This document shows positions 49,491 to 62,245 of a stretch of DNA of 64,000 bases, in pieces. The position numbers and the translations under genes are program-made. The stretch spans positions 2,363,893 through 2,427,892 of the forward strand of contig NW_003101681.1 of the NCBI RefSeq assembly GCF_000003855.2, read 5' to 3'. Every line of letters begins with the position of its first letter. The stretch's first letter is position 1. This DNA is from Blastomyces gilchristii SLH14081 (taxonomy: Eukaryota; Ascomycota; Eurotiomycetes; Onygenales; Ajellomycetaceae). The notes under the pieces are model-generated. The model did no database searches, was not told where the DNA came from, and saw only the letters and a list, made by a program, of their open reading frames with translations.

Positions 49491-49819
49491 TCAATCATAT
49501 AGACTATTTCATTACACTTCATAGATTCTTTCATTTCACTCTTAAATACATATACTCTGATTCTCAGTCATTTCTGATCACTGATTCTCAGCTGCCATGA
49601 ACATGTATGTTCTGATCACCGATTCTCGGCCGCTATGAACGCGTGTATATTCTTCCGTCCCGAAGCTCCACCGCGTATGCCATTATATACATGTATAAAT
49701 ATCCACCTTGATCACTGATTCTTGCACTTTCTCTTTCTTTTCTTCTCTATCGTTTTTATCATTGTTATATAAGACCTATCAATATAATACCGATCTATTC
49801 GGCGTAGGCCTCTTACAAA
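49491..49819 (+). repeat. G1b 3' LTR
   Basis: Partner of 43582-43912. It ends CTCTTACA at 49812-49819. The first 130 bp are decayed, and the centre and end (49600-49810) keep CpGs. Confidence 0.82.
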
Positions 49820-51610
49820 TACTATAATTAAAAACATCTTTTAATGAAGTTCTTGATAGAGAATTAAGTACTACTTTCAACAAAGAATATCAAGATAATG
49901 AGACTGTGTAAGAAGCTCAGTAAGTAGTGACTAGAATCTTTCTCAGTAACAAGAGTAATAAGTAAGCAGATATATAAGTTGAAATTATTCTCAGAATTGA
50001 AATCAATTTATTCTGTTTTTCACATTTTCTATTTAAAGCTTCATAAGTAATACTTCAGAGCAGAGCTGTCTCAGCTGAATAATATTAAGATTGAGAGTGA
50101 TACTGAATATCTTATAATGAAAATATTGAATAAGTGAATATATTACAGCAAGCTTCAATACCTTGTTAAATAAGAAGATTATTTATTGTCAGAGAATTCA
50201 TGAGAATCACTTAAGCATTTGAAAAATGCTGAGAAAGAGATTGTAAGCTATAAGACAGCTAGTAGAGACTGTCTCATCATATACTAGAGATATTGAATAA
50301 GAAATACTACTTAAGACTTCTTATTTTTTCTTAAAGAGTGTTTTTAGAGATAATCTCACAGTGATGAGCTGATATCTTATAAACTCTGTAGCACTCTTCT
50401 TCTATTTTCTTTCAAAGAATTTTTTAGAAGTTTAATAAGATTATACAAGTGTAAAAATTCCTGAAGCAGTTAGAGAAAAGAGATATTTAAAATTAATAAA
50501 AAGATTAATATTATCAATCTGCAGACTGCTGCTATTCTAAGAGAATTACAGTCTGCTGAAAAAGTAAAAAGAGAGACCAGGCTCTACTCATCAATAATCA
50601 CATTCTTATTAAACTTATTCTTCACTGTTAAAGTCTTCAGCACTGATATCTTTATCTGTTAAGAAGTTAGTACTGTGACACTGCAGAAGAATATGAGAAA
50701 TATATGAAATATTAACTTATTAACTTATAAAGTATCTCAGTTATCTACTTTAATTGAAGTAATATTCTCTTCAATCAGTAATTAATCTTTATAGCACTTT
50801 CAGTAGTAGTATTAGCTAATCTCTTCTTAGAACTGATTATTCTGAGATGTTTTTTTATCTCAGAGATTCATACTTTTGTCTTCTTTTACAGATGAGTAAG
50901 AGAAACCTTCTCAGTCTTGATAGAATCTATTAATGCTTGAAGCTCTGAGACTCTCACTCTGTACTGCTTAGATATTTGAGCTTCTTATCAGAGTTAATAC
51001 AATATCTTTCTATGAGATAATACTTATAGAAAGACAGAAGTTATTGTTACAGATATAATAGAAATAACAGAAGTGAGAGAATAGATAAGTGTATAAGATC
51101 TCTCTCTTCTTCAGCTGCTTAGCATAGCACAGATATGTAACAGTACTGATCAGAGACTGCATCAGAGCCTTCTCATAGAGAGAAGATAAAGAAATTACAG
51201 AACTCTGCAGACTCAACTCAGCAGCATTCTGAGAAGGGCTCAGATATGTCATAAGAGAGAAACTACAGATTGAGCTTCTTGAAGTCACTGTCTCTGAAAT
51301 CAAGTTCTCTCTGAGATTCTCTTCAAATGATTATACAGAGTCATACATCACTATGTTAACTGAGAGAGAGAGCAGCATCACAACAGTAGTAAGAGAGGCA
51401 GAGAAAGAACTGAACATGAATAAATTAACTGACAGAAGAGATAACACCTCACTGCAAGGCATAGCAACTACTGTCACAGTCATAAGAGAAGTAGAAGAAG
51501 AAGAAGAAGAAATGACAATGAGAGCAGTGCTTCTGCAGCTCATTGACACTGTCATCTCTGTCTTCAACCTGGCTTTCTTAACAGTCACAGAGGCCACAGC
51601 TGCATCATAA
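49820..51610 (+). pseudogene. Extra 3' coding-like region of L2 after integrase
   Basis: About 1.8 kb between the integrase and the 3' LTR of L2-a. The end is open (51353-51610, 85 codons from an ATG; REVEEEEEEMTMRAVLLQL then NLAFLTVTEATAAS), and readings upstream (51000-51350) suggest a longer helical, charged protein. The same region is present in L2-b (55900-56067 and 61853 onward, minus strand), including the acidic run and the C-terminal end, so it is a fixed part of L2. I recognise no domain. It could be an accessory ORF, a captured host gene, or a diverged integrase tail. Confidence 0.45.
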
Positions 51611-52084
51611 AGATATTTAATTACTAGAAAATATCAGAATAAGTTTTTTATTATCTTTTAAGAATGATGCTCTCATACACTAACTGTTACAATTGAGAAA
51701 GAGAGAAAGAAAAATGTGTTACAGAGAAGAAAGATCTTTTCAAAAAATTCTATTATTACTGTTAACTTTGTCTCTAAAATATATCACTTTTACAGAGAAT
51801 TTCACATATAGAACAGAATATGATGAATAATCTGTAAGTCACTCATTAACTACATTTTTCATATTTCAAATTAATAAATAAGAAACTCACTTATCACACA
51901 TTGATTTAAATGAAGATGAGAAAAGAAAGATCTACACAGTCAGCAGAAAGACTCATCTATTTCTTTATATTATACACAGTATACATACTGTCAATCAGTT
52001 GATAATTATTGCTATATAACAAAGATAACTTCTAATTCAGTAATCTTGAGAGCATCAGAACTATGCTCTTAAAGAAGAGAGTAT

Positions 52085-52618
52085 TATTATACTCTCAGCT
52101 GTATCAAGACTCTGTTACAGTTTTACACAGCTCATTACTTTCATGTAAATAATTTTATCTTATCTGAACCAGTTTTCAATTATTCTATGACATTATTCAG
52201 ATATATCATAGAAAGATCTGAATAATGAATATGAGAATCTCACTTCTATACAAGATTAGCAGATTACTCTTTGTTAACAGTGAGACACTGCTAAGATATC
52301 ACTCTGACTATTCTCACTCATGAAATGAGAGAAGAGTATTCACTCATTGTCTATATAGAATAGCTAGATGCTGGCTTCTTATTAAAGAAGTCAGCAATTC
52401 ATCTTTTCTTCTACTGAAATATATACAAGAGTTACTGCATTTCTCATACAATCTTCTTAGTATACTAAGTATCATATCTGTGATATTCTCACAATAACTC
52501 TGTAGCTCACGAGCTTGCTATTCAAGCAAGATAGTCAAGCTCACTTATACAGCTTCTCAAACAATCATCTCTATATGACACTGCTGACTAGTCACCGCTT
52601 CAGTTCCGCTATGTTACA
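52085..52618 (+). repeat. L2-a 3' LTR
   Basis: 534 bp, matches 33980-34513. The start is decayed to TATTATACTCTCAG from TGTCACACTCTCAG-like. The end GCTATGTTACA is followed by the ATTCT target duplication. Confidence 0.87.
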
Positions 52619-54397
52619 ATTCTATTGAATCAAATCTATCATCAAATCTTTATATATAAGATTTGAAATAGTCATATTCTAGTTTCAGCTGTATTATAGA
52701 TGAAAATATTTTCTTTTTATATTTAATTAAACAAGATTTTCACTTGAGTTTTGTTTCAAATCTTGAATAATGTATACTCTTCTTTTATTTCTGCTAGCTT
52801 TCATTTCACTTATCTAAACAAGATTCTTTTATCTTTCTCTTTATAAGAGATCAGAACATAATTTTTTAAATAGATCTGCTTAATTCTGAACTCTTTTTTA
52901 CAGCTGAATCAGTCAATTCATTGTCATGAATATTCATATGAGTAGAAACTTAGTGCAGATAAATTATCAGCTTTGATATTCTTCTCTTTTGAATTTTTAA
53001 AGCAGAGTTTAAAATCAGTTCAAGATTTATTTGATCATTATAAATCTGACTATTTCTAAGTCTTTTTAAAGCATCTTGATTATGAGAGAATATTCATATC
53101 TCTTTTAAACTATTTTCTCTTTTATGAGATTTTATTTCAATGAGTTTAAAAACTTTCACTATTTCAAATAGTTCAGTATCAAAGACTTCAGATTCACAGC
53201 CTAAATTTGAGAAATTTAAGATAAAATTGATATTATCTTTAGTATAAGCAATACCTGTGTCTAATATATTCAAATTCTCATTTTTTGAGGCATCTAAATA
53301 AATCAGAATAGAGTCTTTTATATTTATTATAGAAATTCTCTTTAAATACTGTTTATATTCTTTCTCTTTATATAGTTCACTTATTTATAAGTCTATAAGA
53401 AATTCAAGCTTTTCTCTTCAGAGAGATAACTTCTCATGATCAACTTTTTCAACATTTAAAGAAGAAAATTGAGTTTTAACTAGTGAGTATAGTCTGTATA
53501 GTTGAGAAGGCATTTTCTTTGAAGACTTATTTTCATTTCAATCAAGAAATCTATTTCAATCCAGTTCATTTCCAGAGTTAATTAATGAAAATGAAGAAGA
53601 GACTCTTTCTCTGATAATATAATTTAAGCTCATCTTTATAACTCTTAGAGTATCCTTTATACAGGTCTTTTCAAATCTAATAGCAGAAGAGAGAATTGAA
53701 GCTTCAATTTTCATTGCTTTACTAGAACATGATTTGAATACTCTCAGAATTCTTCTCAAAGCTCTGTTTTACAGACTTTGAAAGAGTGCAGTGAAATTTT
53801 CTTGATTATTTCATCAAAGTTGAACTTCATCATCAGTTACTGAGATAATACAGGTCATATATAACTGTTTCATAGTCTGGAAGAATAGATCTCTCTATAT
53901 ATTTAATAGTCTGATTATGTTATTTAGTAGTCTTTCTGTCTTGATAGTTGTTTGTTAAATATAATATTTAAAATTCAACTTAGAGTTTAATCATACTTCT
54001 AATCATTTGATATTTAAACTGAGTTTAATCTCTCTATTTAAAAGAGTTAGGTATAGTTCTTTCTCATTGAATCTAGAAAAGAAATGAAGTAACTCAGTTT
54101 TATTCATATTAAATTAAATTTGATTGATATCTGCTCTAATAAAGATTTTCTTTACTACTTTTTCAATCACTTTCAAATTCTCTTTGATTATTTTTGAGCT
54201 GTAGACTAGATCAATATCATTCATCTAACTCAGAGATTACACTATTTTCATATCTCTATTTTTGAATAGATATGCAGTGTATATTGCAAATAAAATGAAT
54301 AAGATTGAATATTCTTGTAATACTTTCATTTTTATCTTAGTCTTGTCTTATTTCATTTCATCAAAGAATAGTTGTATAATTCTTCTAGATATAAAAC

Positions 54398-54930
54398 TGT
54401 AATATGGCGGAACCGAAGTGATGACTAGTTAGCAGCATCATGTAGAGATAGTTGTTTGAAAAGCTGTATAAGTGAGCTTAACTATCTTACTTGAATAGCA
54501 AGCTTGTAGACTGCAGAGTTATTACAAGAATATCACAGATATGATACTTAGTATACTAAGAAGATTATATGAGAAATGCAGTAACTCCCATATATATTTC
54601 TGTAGAGGAAAGATGAATTGCTGACTTCTTTGATAGAGAGTCAGTATCTAGCTATTCTATATAGATAATGAGTAAATACTCTTCTCTCATTTCATAAGTA
54701 AGAATAGCTGAAGCAATATCTCAGCAGTATCTCACTGTTAAGAAAGAGTAATCTGCTGACCTTGTATAGAAGTGAGATTCTTATATTTATTAATCAGATC
54801 TTTCTATGATATATCTGAATGATATTATAGAGTGATTGAAAATCAGTTCAGACAGAATGAAATCATCTGTATGAAAGTGATGAGCTGTATGAAACTGCAA
54901 TGAGATCTTGACATGGCTGAGAGTGTGACA
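54398..54930 (-). repeat. L2-b 3' LTR
   Basis: 533 bp, inverted copy of the L2 LTR: plus strand starts TGTAATATGGCGGAACC and ends GAGAGTGTGACA. With 52085-52618 it forms inverted LTRs 1.78 kb apart. Confidence 0.87.
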
Positions 54931-55037
54931 ATATTCTCTTCTTTAAGAGCATAGTCTCAATGTTTTCAAGATTACTGAATTAAAAGTCATCTTTATTATA
55001 TAGCAACAGTTGTCAGCTGATTGATAGCATGTGTACT

Positions 55038-55543
55038 TAGACTGACCGTGTGACCGTGTCTGGGACCAGGACCAGATTTTTTGATAGTCTCATTATCAAT
55101 TCGACTGCTCTCATTACACGGTTTTAACATTAGATAGTAGTTTCATACTGTCCCAGTGAGACTTACTGTCTACTCTTATCACATTTTTCAAATAAGACCA
55201 TGATTTTCACTTCTCAATTTAAATTATTTTTATTACTTTAAATGACTTTAAATCTCATTTAAGCATTATCAAAAAGCATTACTTTTTAAAAAATTAAAAA
55301 TAGTCTAAAAAAAACCTTAAAATGTCTAAAAATAGTCACTTTATGCTAAGAATGAGACTAAATGGGACCAAATGAGACCACTTTCTCATTTTTTTCAAGT
55401 CATGGTTCCATTTTAAGATCTGATATATAGTCACTTTACATGTTTTTTTAATAGCCAGTCCCAGCGGGATTCACGCCAAGAAATGTATGGGATCAGACCA
55501 AATGGAACCAAACGTGAAATTCATGATCCCGGCGGCCAGTCTA
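55038..55543 (-). mobile_element. MITE M7 (hAT-type), inverted
   Basis: 506 bp in reverse orientation (plus strand starts TAGACTGACCGTGTG). Perfect 8-bp duplication TGTGTACT at 55030-55037 and 55544-55551. Well preserved. Confidence 0.93.
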
Positions 55544-56849
55544 TGTGTACTGCATGTGATACAAAGAAATAGATGAGTTTCTCTGCTAACTGTGTAGATC
55601 TTTCTTTCTCATCTCTGTTCAAATCAAATGTGTGATAAGTGAGTTTCTTATATATTGATTTAAAATGTGAAAATGTAGTTAATAAGTGACTTGTAGATCT
55701 TTTATTATATTCTATTCTATATATAAAATCCTCTGTAAAAGTGATGTGTTTTAGAGACAAAGTTAATAGTAGTGACAGAATTTTTTGAAAAGATCTTTTC
55801 TTCTCTGTAAAACATTTTTCTTTCTCTCTTCTCAATTGTAACAGTGAGTGTATGAGAGTATCATTCTTGAAAGATAATAAAGGACTTATTCTGACATTTT
55901 CTAGTAAGTAAATATTTTTATGATGCAGCTGCAGTCTCTGTGACTGTCAAGAAAGCTTGATTGAACACAGAGACAGCAGTGTTGATGAACTGCAGAAGCA
56001 CTGCTTTCATTGTCATATCTTCTTCTTCTTCTTCTTCTGCTTCTCTTACGGCCGCAGCAGTAGTCACTAGACTGGCCGGCGGGACCATGAATTTCACATT
56101 TGGTCCCATTTGATATGGTCTCATACATTTCTTGACGTGAGTCTTACCAGGACCAAGCCTTAAAAAAATCTGAAAATGAACCATTTCTGAGAGAAATGGT
56201 ATGAAAAATGACCAGATTTAATTCAAGAACAGTGAAATGAGAGTAATTTCTCAGAATCAACTGTGAAAGATGATTATTCTTTCAAAATCAGAATGAGACT
56301 GAGACTGAAGATTAAAATCAGTCTTATTCAGTTCATTCAGTGATTACTTATATAATCAGAATTTAATAATAATTATTGATAACACTCATGAAATAACTAA
56401 ATACATTCTTGTGTAAGTTTATTCTTCACTTTCTCATGAAAACTACACTTCTCTGATATACTGTGATCAGAGATATTAAACTGTCTGATAATTTCATGTT
56501 GTATAATTATGAGTTTCTTGATTATTTCTTCTTATAATTGTTCTCAGTAATAGTGATAAATATCTTAACTTGAGTTAAACTTTCACTTCATTCTCATCTC
56601 TGTTAATAAAATTATCAGAATATCATGCATCATTAGTACAACAGTTGAATATATACTCTCAATAATTTTTCATAACTCTAAAATTGATTTGACATGTAAA
56701 TTTATCAGATTATCTTAAAGATAGCAGTCAAATTCAGTTTTATAAGTATATAGTTTTGTCTGATTTTCAGTTACAATCAATGTATACAAGTTCTATTTCA
56801 AAGTGAGTATTATAGTTCTATATAATATGAAGTATTATCAAAGATTATT

Positions 56850-58300
56850 ACTTACTAGAGAATTGTATTTCACTGTCTTCATATTTTAAATATCTGCTTA
56901 TTTAAATCTCTGATAGTTAGTATTGTAGTAGTCTCAGACTAATTTAATATATAAGTCTCATTTCTTCTCTATTCAATCTTGAGAAGTGTAGATGTTAATT
57001 TAATAGAAGAGATCTAGTAGAGCTGCTACAGTATAGTACTCTGTAAAAGATTGTTCAGTTTTACTGTAGTAATATACTAGTTTATCTCTTACAGTAATAA
57101 TAGCCTGTGCTATAGCATTATCTCAGACTGAATTTCTTTTTAAGTGATTCAACTGCTTCTTAAGATGAGTAAATAAACTGATATACACTTATCAGACTGA
57201 CTGCAGCATTGATGTACAAGTGATTGAGACTATCTTTATTATCTTATAAAACAGAAACAGTAAATCAATCATATATTTCAACTGAGTTCACTTTATATCA
57301 GAAAGTTTCAATATCTAAATCTTTTTCTAATCAGAGTATTACACTCAATGATTAATTATCTGATATAATCAAAGAGTCTGAATAGTTATCTTATATATTG
57401 AACTTCACTGTGTTCTAACATTCTGTATTATATTCAGTGATGTGACTGATTTGTTTATTTATTAAATATCATGAAATTATTATTATTATTTAGAGAAGAT
57501 ATAAATCATATTAGTAATGTTTCAAATCTGTGATATTTAAATTATTAGTCAATCTATTCAAAATTAACAGTAGTATTATTAAAAAGCATTATTAAAAAGT
57601 ATTATTAAAAAGTATTATTAAAAAACACTATCTTTTATAAAGTGAATATAAAAGTTACTTGAGTAATCACTTTTATCTTATTCTCATCTCAAGAATCAGT
57701 CATCTCATTATTCTTCATCTTGATATTAAGATTCTTTATCAGTGTTTATATCACAAGTTAAATCATATAAGCAATGCAGAGAATATAATCTTATTTATTA
57801 TTTCAGAAATACAAAGTTAATTTTTACTTCAAGCTCTTTATTATAGTGTAGTTATTTACAGCAGTATCAGTTATAATTGTAAGAAGACTAAGACTAATAT
57901 CTCAATAGTTATTTTTAATCACAGTCATTAATATCTCTACTATATAATTCTCAGTATGACTACTGATCAATGATTCAAATTCAATTAATATCTCTTAATA
58001 AGTTTAGTTCTCATCAATATAATAACATATAACTCTTATAAATGTAAGATTGTTTGTACTAGTTTATATATTTACTGTGAGAGACAATCTTCAATGATTC
58101 TTCAACTCTGATTCTAGATATTGTATATTAACTTTGTAGTGTGTCTCAAGATTGAACTGAAGACAGAATTGATATGAAATATAAAGATTTGAATTAAGTA
58201 TTTAAAGAAGTGTTCAGAATTCAGAGTTTTCAATTAATTGAAGAGAAAAATTTAGAGATATATATATATAAAGTAATTATTCACAGAAGTTATTAGATGA
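56850..58300 (-). pseudogene. hAT transposase remnant (H1)
   Basis: Same minus-strand block as in H2. The TTDNA-x-NN-like signature is at about 57835-57880 (here decayed further), with the YFIDxxW-like region at about 57980-58040. The C-terminal dimerisation domain should lie at 56850-57300 but is not convincing. No start codon can be chosen because stops are frequent. Both hAT copies share this decay, so neither can now supply transposase; an active source must be or have been elsewhere. Confidence 0.55.
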
Positions 58301-60146
58301 GAGTTATAAAATCAGAGTATTAATATATAATCATTTTCACATGATTTTCTTCAAATTAGAAAGTTAGTATTATTAAAAATTATTATCTGATAGAGTAACT
58401 TATCAGCTCAGTAGTAATTTTCTGATTATTTTTCTTTTATTATCTGCATTCTGATGACTTCAGATGTCAGAAAATTTCTTCAGAGTTATAATCAGTTTAT
58501 AATGAATGTTTCTGAATGAAGTTGTAGTGATTATAGCAGAGAGATAACTCTTCAGTAATCTGTAATACAATCTATTGATAATTATTTCATAGTTCATCTC
58601 AGTATTTATATTGAGTTTTTCATAAATTTCATGACCTGAAATTAAATATGAAGAATGAAGTGATTATTCATTATAATTAAAAGAGAGCATTCTATATTAA
58701 ATTGTAAATAATATAGACTTTATAATTTACAGTAATTTCTTGAAGAGTTTATGAATCTTCAATAGAAGTAAAAGAAGTGAATGAAGTGAATTCAGAAGAT
58801 ATGATAATAGTTTGAGAAAGATAATAATTTATTTTCAATAACTGATCACTGATGTGTGTAAGAAGAATTAATATAAGAGAAAATAATCTTGTTTCTTAGC
58901 TTAGTTATAATTTTAGTACTAACTCAGATTGAATATCATTGATATATAAAAGTAAATAAACAATCTTTATTAATCTCTATCATATTTCTTAAAATATATT
59001 AATATTATAAAAGAGAGTATTATTAAATTACATTATCATATAATATCATTAAAAATATATTAATATTGTGAATATCAATATTGAAAAAATGTTAATACTT
59101 ATATATTATAGTGATTTGTGAATCATGATAGTTAAATATATATATATATATATATTATTTCTGCCTTGATTACAACTTGTACAATAATTTTTGAAAACTC
59201 AAAATCAATTTTACTTATTAATAATTATGAACTTAAACTTATAACTAACTAATATAAAAAGAAAAAAACTTTTTCTACTTCTTCTCTTTCTCATTCTTCT
59301 TATCATTCTTTATAATTCATTTCTTATTCTTCTTCTTCTTCTTCTTCTTCTCATCTGAGATGATAATCATCTCAAAATCTCTCTTCACTGTCTTCTTAGA
59401 GAAGAGTTCTCACTGCTCTCTCTCAGCCAGGTTAATCTGCATCTCAAAATCTCACATTTTCTGATCTACTGTCTTGAGTTCCATCTCAGCAGCAAGCAGA
59501 TTGACATACTCAGAGAGTAGAGTTATCTTCTCAATATTCTGAATGATGAAGCATATTCAAGATCTGAATAAGGTCTTAATTTCCTTCTTCTCTGCTAGCT
59601 TCTACTAATTAATTAGAGAACAGAAGTATTATCAAAAATCATTATCTCTTAATAAATAAAAAACTTATCAGTATTGACTTCTTTATCTTCTACTTTAACA
59701 CTCTCTTAATCTTCTTCTATCATTACTTATTTATAGTAATACTCTTCTTCTCTCTCTCTCTCTTTATCTTGTACTCAAATTATTCTCAGAACTTCTTCTG
59801 ATCTCATTACTACTTTATAAGACTCTTTACTATCTTCTACTTCAATCTCTCACAGATGATATCATTCATATTATTTCTATACTTTGTTCAGTCTAAATCT
59901 ATCAGAAGTATTACTTAAAATCATTATCATTCTACTCTCTTACAGAGTCTCTTCAAGGCATTATAACATGTCTTATAATCTGTCTTCTCTCACTTAAACA
60001 TCTTCTTCTTCTCTTTCTTCAATCTGTGACAGTGCTCATATGCCTTGATAATCCGCAGAACTGCAGAATATTTAAAGAGAGATAATATAATTAATTTCAG
60101 TGAGTATTGAAGAGAGATGAAGACAGAAGAGACAGTCAGAAATAAT

Positions 60147-60255
60147 ATAATAATAATAATTATAATAATAATGATGATGGTAATAATGATGATAATAGTG
60201 ATAATGATAATAATGATAATAATAATGATAATGATGATGATGATGATAATGATAA
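60147..60255. repeat. TAA/TGA microsatellite in H1
   Basis: About 110 bp of AAT, GAT and GGT triplets. The minus-strand frame gives a His/Tyr-rich run, which is a by-product of the repeat. Confidence 0.92.
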
Positions 60256-61357
60256 AAGAGAAAGTGCATTGAAATATATTACTGACTTATCAAATATAAA
60301 GAGATAAAGAAAATATTAACAGCTTTCAGAGATATATAGAAACAGCTACAGTGTTGTATAGCAACATTATCTTCATTCAATACATACAGTGTTAATATTC
60401 TTTGTATACAGTTATCACATAATCTATATCAGAAATATATGCAGAAAACAGATCTTTGTTACTAGAGAGAATAATTGCAGCAATTCTCTGTTTTCATATT
60501 ATAAAGATAAGTTATTCTCATTTCTTTCTTCTCTCTTTTCTCTTCTTCTTCAACTCATCACTAAGTTCAAGCTGATATGATAACTATTAAAACACTCTTA
60601 GAAACTCTTAAATTAAAGAGTATAGACTAATCAAATTTTAAATACAGATGAATCAAATTATATTCAATATTACTAATTATTTATCTCTTCTTAATAAAAT
60701 CACAGTCATGTCTTTTTCTCTCTCTCTCTCAAATAAAACATGACCTGTGAAAAGTGAGTATCATGTCAGATTATAATGACTAACACAGTCTCAGTACACA
60801 GAGCTGTATATATACAGCACATGCTGAACTGAGAGACTGTGTGAGTTGCAAATCAGTATCAGTATCTCAGAGAGAGTCATGCAGTGTGAAAAAGCTGCAA
60901 TTCTCAGTCACATACATAGAGAATGAATTGTCACAGCAAGTGTATATACATTGCATGAAAGTAACACTTTTTAATAACACTCAGTCTCTGATATTATGAA
61001 AATAGAGTCTCTTCATGAGATCTGCTTTTATCAGAAGTCAGAGAATCTTATATTTCTCAAGATTATCTTCATATACCTTGTCTGTGAAATTAATGAGAGA
61101 AATTATCAATTTCAGCATTCTATTCTTAATGTTATTCAAGTGACAGCATAGTTCACTCTGATCACACTTTTTAAGTGTATATTTTCTAAATATTCACATT
61201 TATACAGATATATACTGATTATTTATTAGATAATATTAAGATAATAACTCATTACAGCTGTGTTATTCTCACTGTGAGAAATACACAGTTGATGATGAAT
61301 ATTACAAAGACTCTGAAAAGTAAGTATTTTAAAAGTACTGCAGCTCTGTAATCTTGA

Positions 61358-61485
61358 TTTTTTTTATTTTTATTTTTTATTTTTTTCTTTTTCTTTTATT
61401 TTTTTTTTTCATTCTGATTTTTTCTTATTTTTATTTTATTTTTTGTTTTTTGTTTTTTTTTTTGTATTTTATATTTTTTTTATAA
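61358..61485. repeat. T-rich low-complexity tract in H1
   Basis: About 130 bp of T runs with sparse A, G and C on the plus strand. The only such long tract in the window. Confidence 0.9.
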
Positions 61486-62245
61486 TTAAAATTATATGAA
61501 TTATGATCTGTGTTTAGAAAAGTAATGATATTTGATAATACTGTCTGTTAAATTTTCAACAAATGAGTACTATGTTATGATATTATGTAAGTGAGAAGTA
61601 ATTTCATGATCTTATTTAATATCATTCTCAATAATAAAATCAGAATGAAAATGTAACTAAGAATTCAAACATATTCTTTATTCAGAACTGGATTTTTATT
61701 TGAAAAGTAAATCTGAGACCTTTAATATTTGAAATAATGTGATTTGAAATCAATATAATGAATACAAATCATGACCAGAAGTAATGCTTTTAGGCAACAT
61801 GACAACTGTAAAGTTTGGTCCTGGTTTCAGACACGGTCACACGGTCAGTCTAGTAGTCACTGTGTCTTGTAGTAAGATGTTATTTCTTCTGTCAGTCAGT
61901 TTGTCTATGTCTGATTCTTTCTCTGCTCTCTTCACTGTCATTGTGACATCATCTCTCTTCTCAGTCAACACAGTGATGTATGACTCTGTGTGATCAATTG
62001 AAGAGAACTCTGAAGAGAGCTTGATTTCAGAAACAGTGACTCTGAAAAGCTTAATCTGTAGTTTCTCTTCTGTGATATATCTGAGCTCTGCTCAGAATAC
62101 TGCTGAGTTGAGTCTGCAGAATTCTGTGATTTCTTTATCTTCTCTCTGTGAGAAGGCTTCAGTGTGATCTCTGACTGATATCATCACTTATCTATACTGT
62201 GCTAAGCAGCTGAAGAAAGAAGAGATTTTATATATCTATCTCTTC

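Larger units (their letters stand above)
43582..49819 (+). mobile_element. Ty3/Gypsy element G1b
   Basis: LTRs at about 43582-43912 and 49491-49819 bracket a plus-strand gag-pol, inverted relative to G1a. It is inserted in L2-a downstream of the integrase. The LTR start is uncertain by a few bases (common sequence begins TCAAT) and no clear 5-bp duplication was found. MITE M6 lies between the 5' LTR and gag. Confidence 0.82.
33980..52618 (+). mobile_element. Ty3/Gypsy element L2-a, 18.6 kb with nested insertions
   Basis: 534-bp LTRs at 33980-34513 and 52085-52618, with perfect 5-bp target duplication ATTCT (33975-33979 and 52619-52623) inside LINE-3. Removing LINE-C (38733-43380) and G1b (43582-49819) leaves about 7.75 kb. 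Order: LTR, gag, protease, RT, RNase H, integrase, then about 1.8 kb of extra 3' sequence, a purine-rich tract (AAAGAAGAGAG near 52070) and LTR. Confidence 0.85.
32848..54397 (-). mobile_element. LINE-3, split by MITE M5 and Gypsy L2-a
   Basis: LINE sequence 32848-33979 (3' end, hairpin, CCHC region) continues without loss at 52624-54397 (RNase H, RT thumb and palm) once L2-a and one ATTCT copy are removed. The open piece 53556-53759 is the pre-RNase H region (MRRILRVFKS...). The 5' side is cut at 54397 by the LTR of L2-b. Expected RT box and endonuclease motifs are decayed (for example ATATCATTCATCTAACTC near 54212, where LINE-A has its YVDD). Confidence 0.85.
56068..61852 (-). mobile_element. 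hAT transposon H1, 5.8 kb, full length
   Basis: Terminal sequences TAGACTGGCCGG... and ...ACGGTCAGTCTA, with perfect 8-bp duplication GTAGTCAC at 56060-56067 and 61853-61860. The paralogous uninserted site lies in L2-a near 51465-51490. The first about 95 bp and last about 40 bp match the M MITEs. The interior includes the transposase remnant, a TAA/TGA microsatellite (60147-60255) and a T-rich tract (61358-61485). The ends are GC-rich and the interior is strongly AT-rich. 60270-61780 shows no coding signal. Confidence 0.88.

Noticed and set aside
51331..51597. Minus-strand 88-codon ORF with Val/Ser runs
   Set aside because: Antisense to the L2 3' open region, which is the strand conserved in reading order with the rest of the element.
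60072..60269. ORF rich in His and Tyr on the minus strand
   Set aside because: It is the translation of a TAA/TGA microsatellite that is also present in the other hAT copy; there is no gene evidence.
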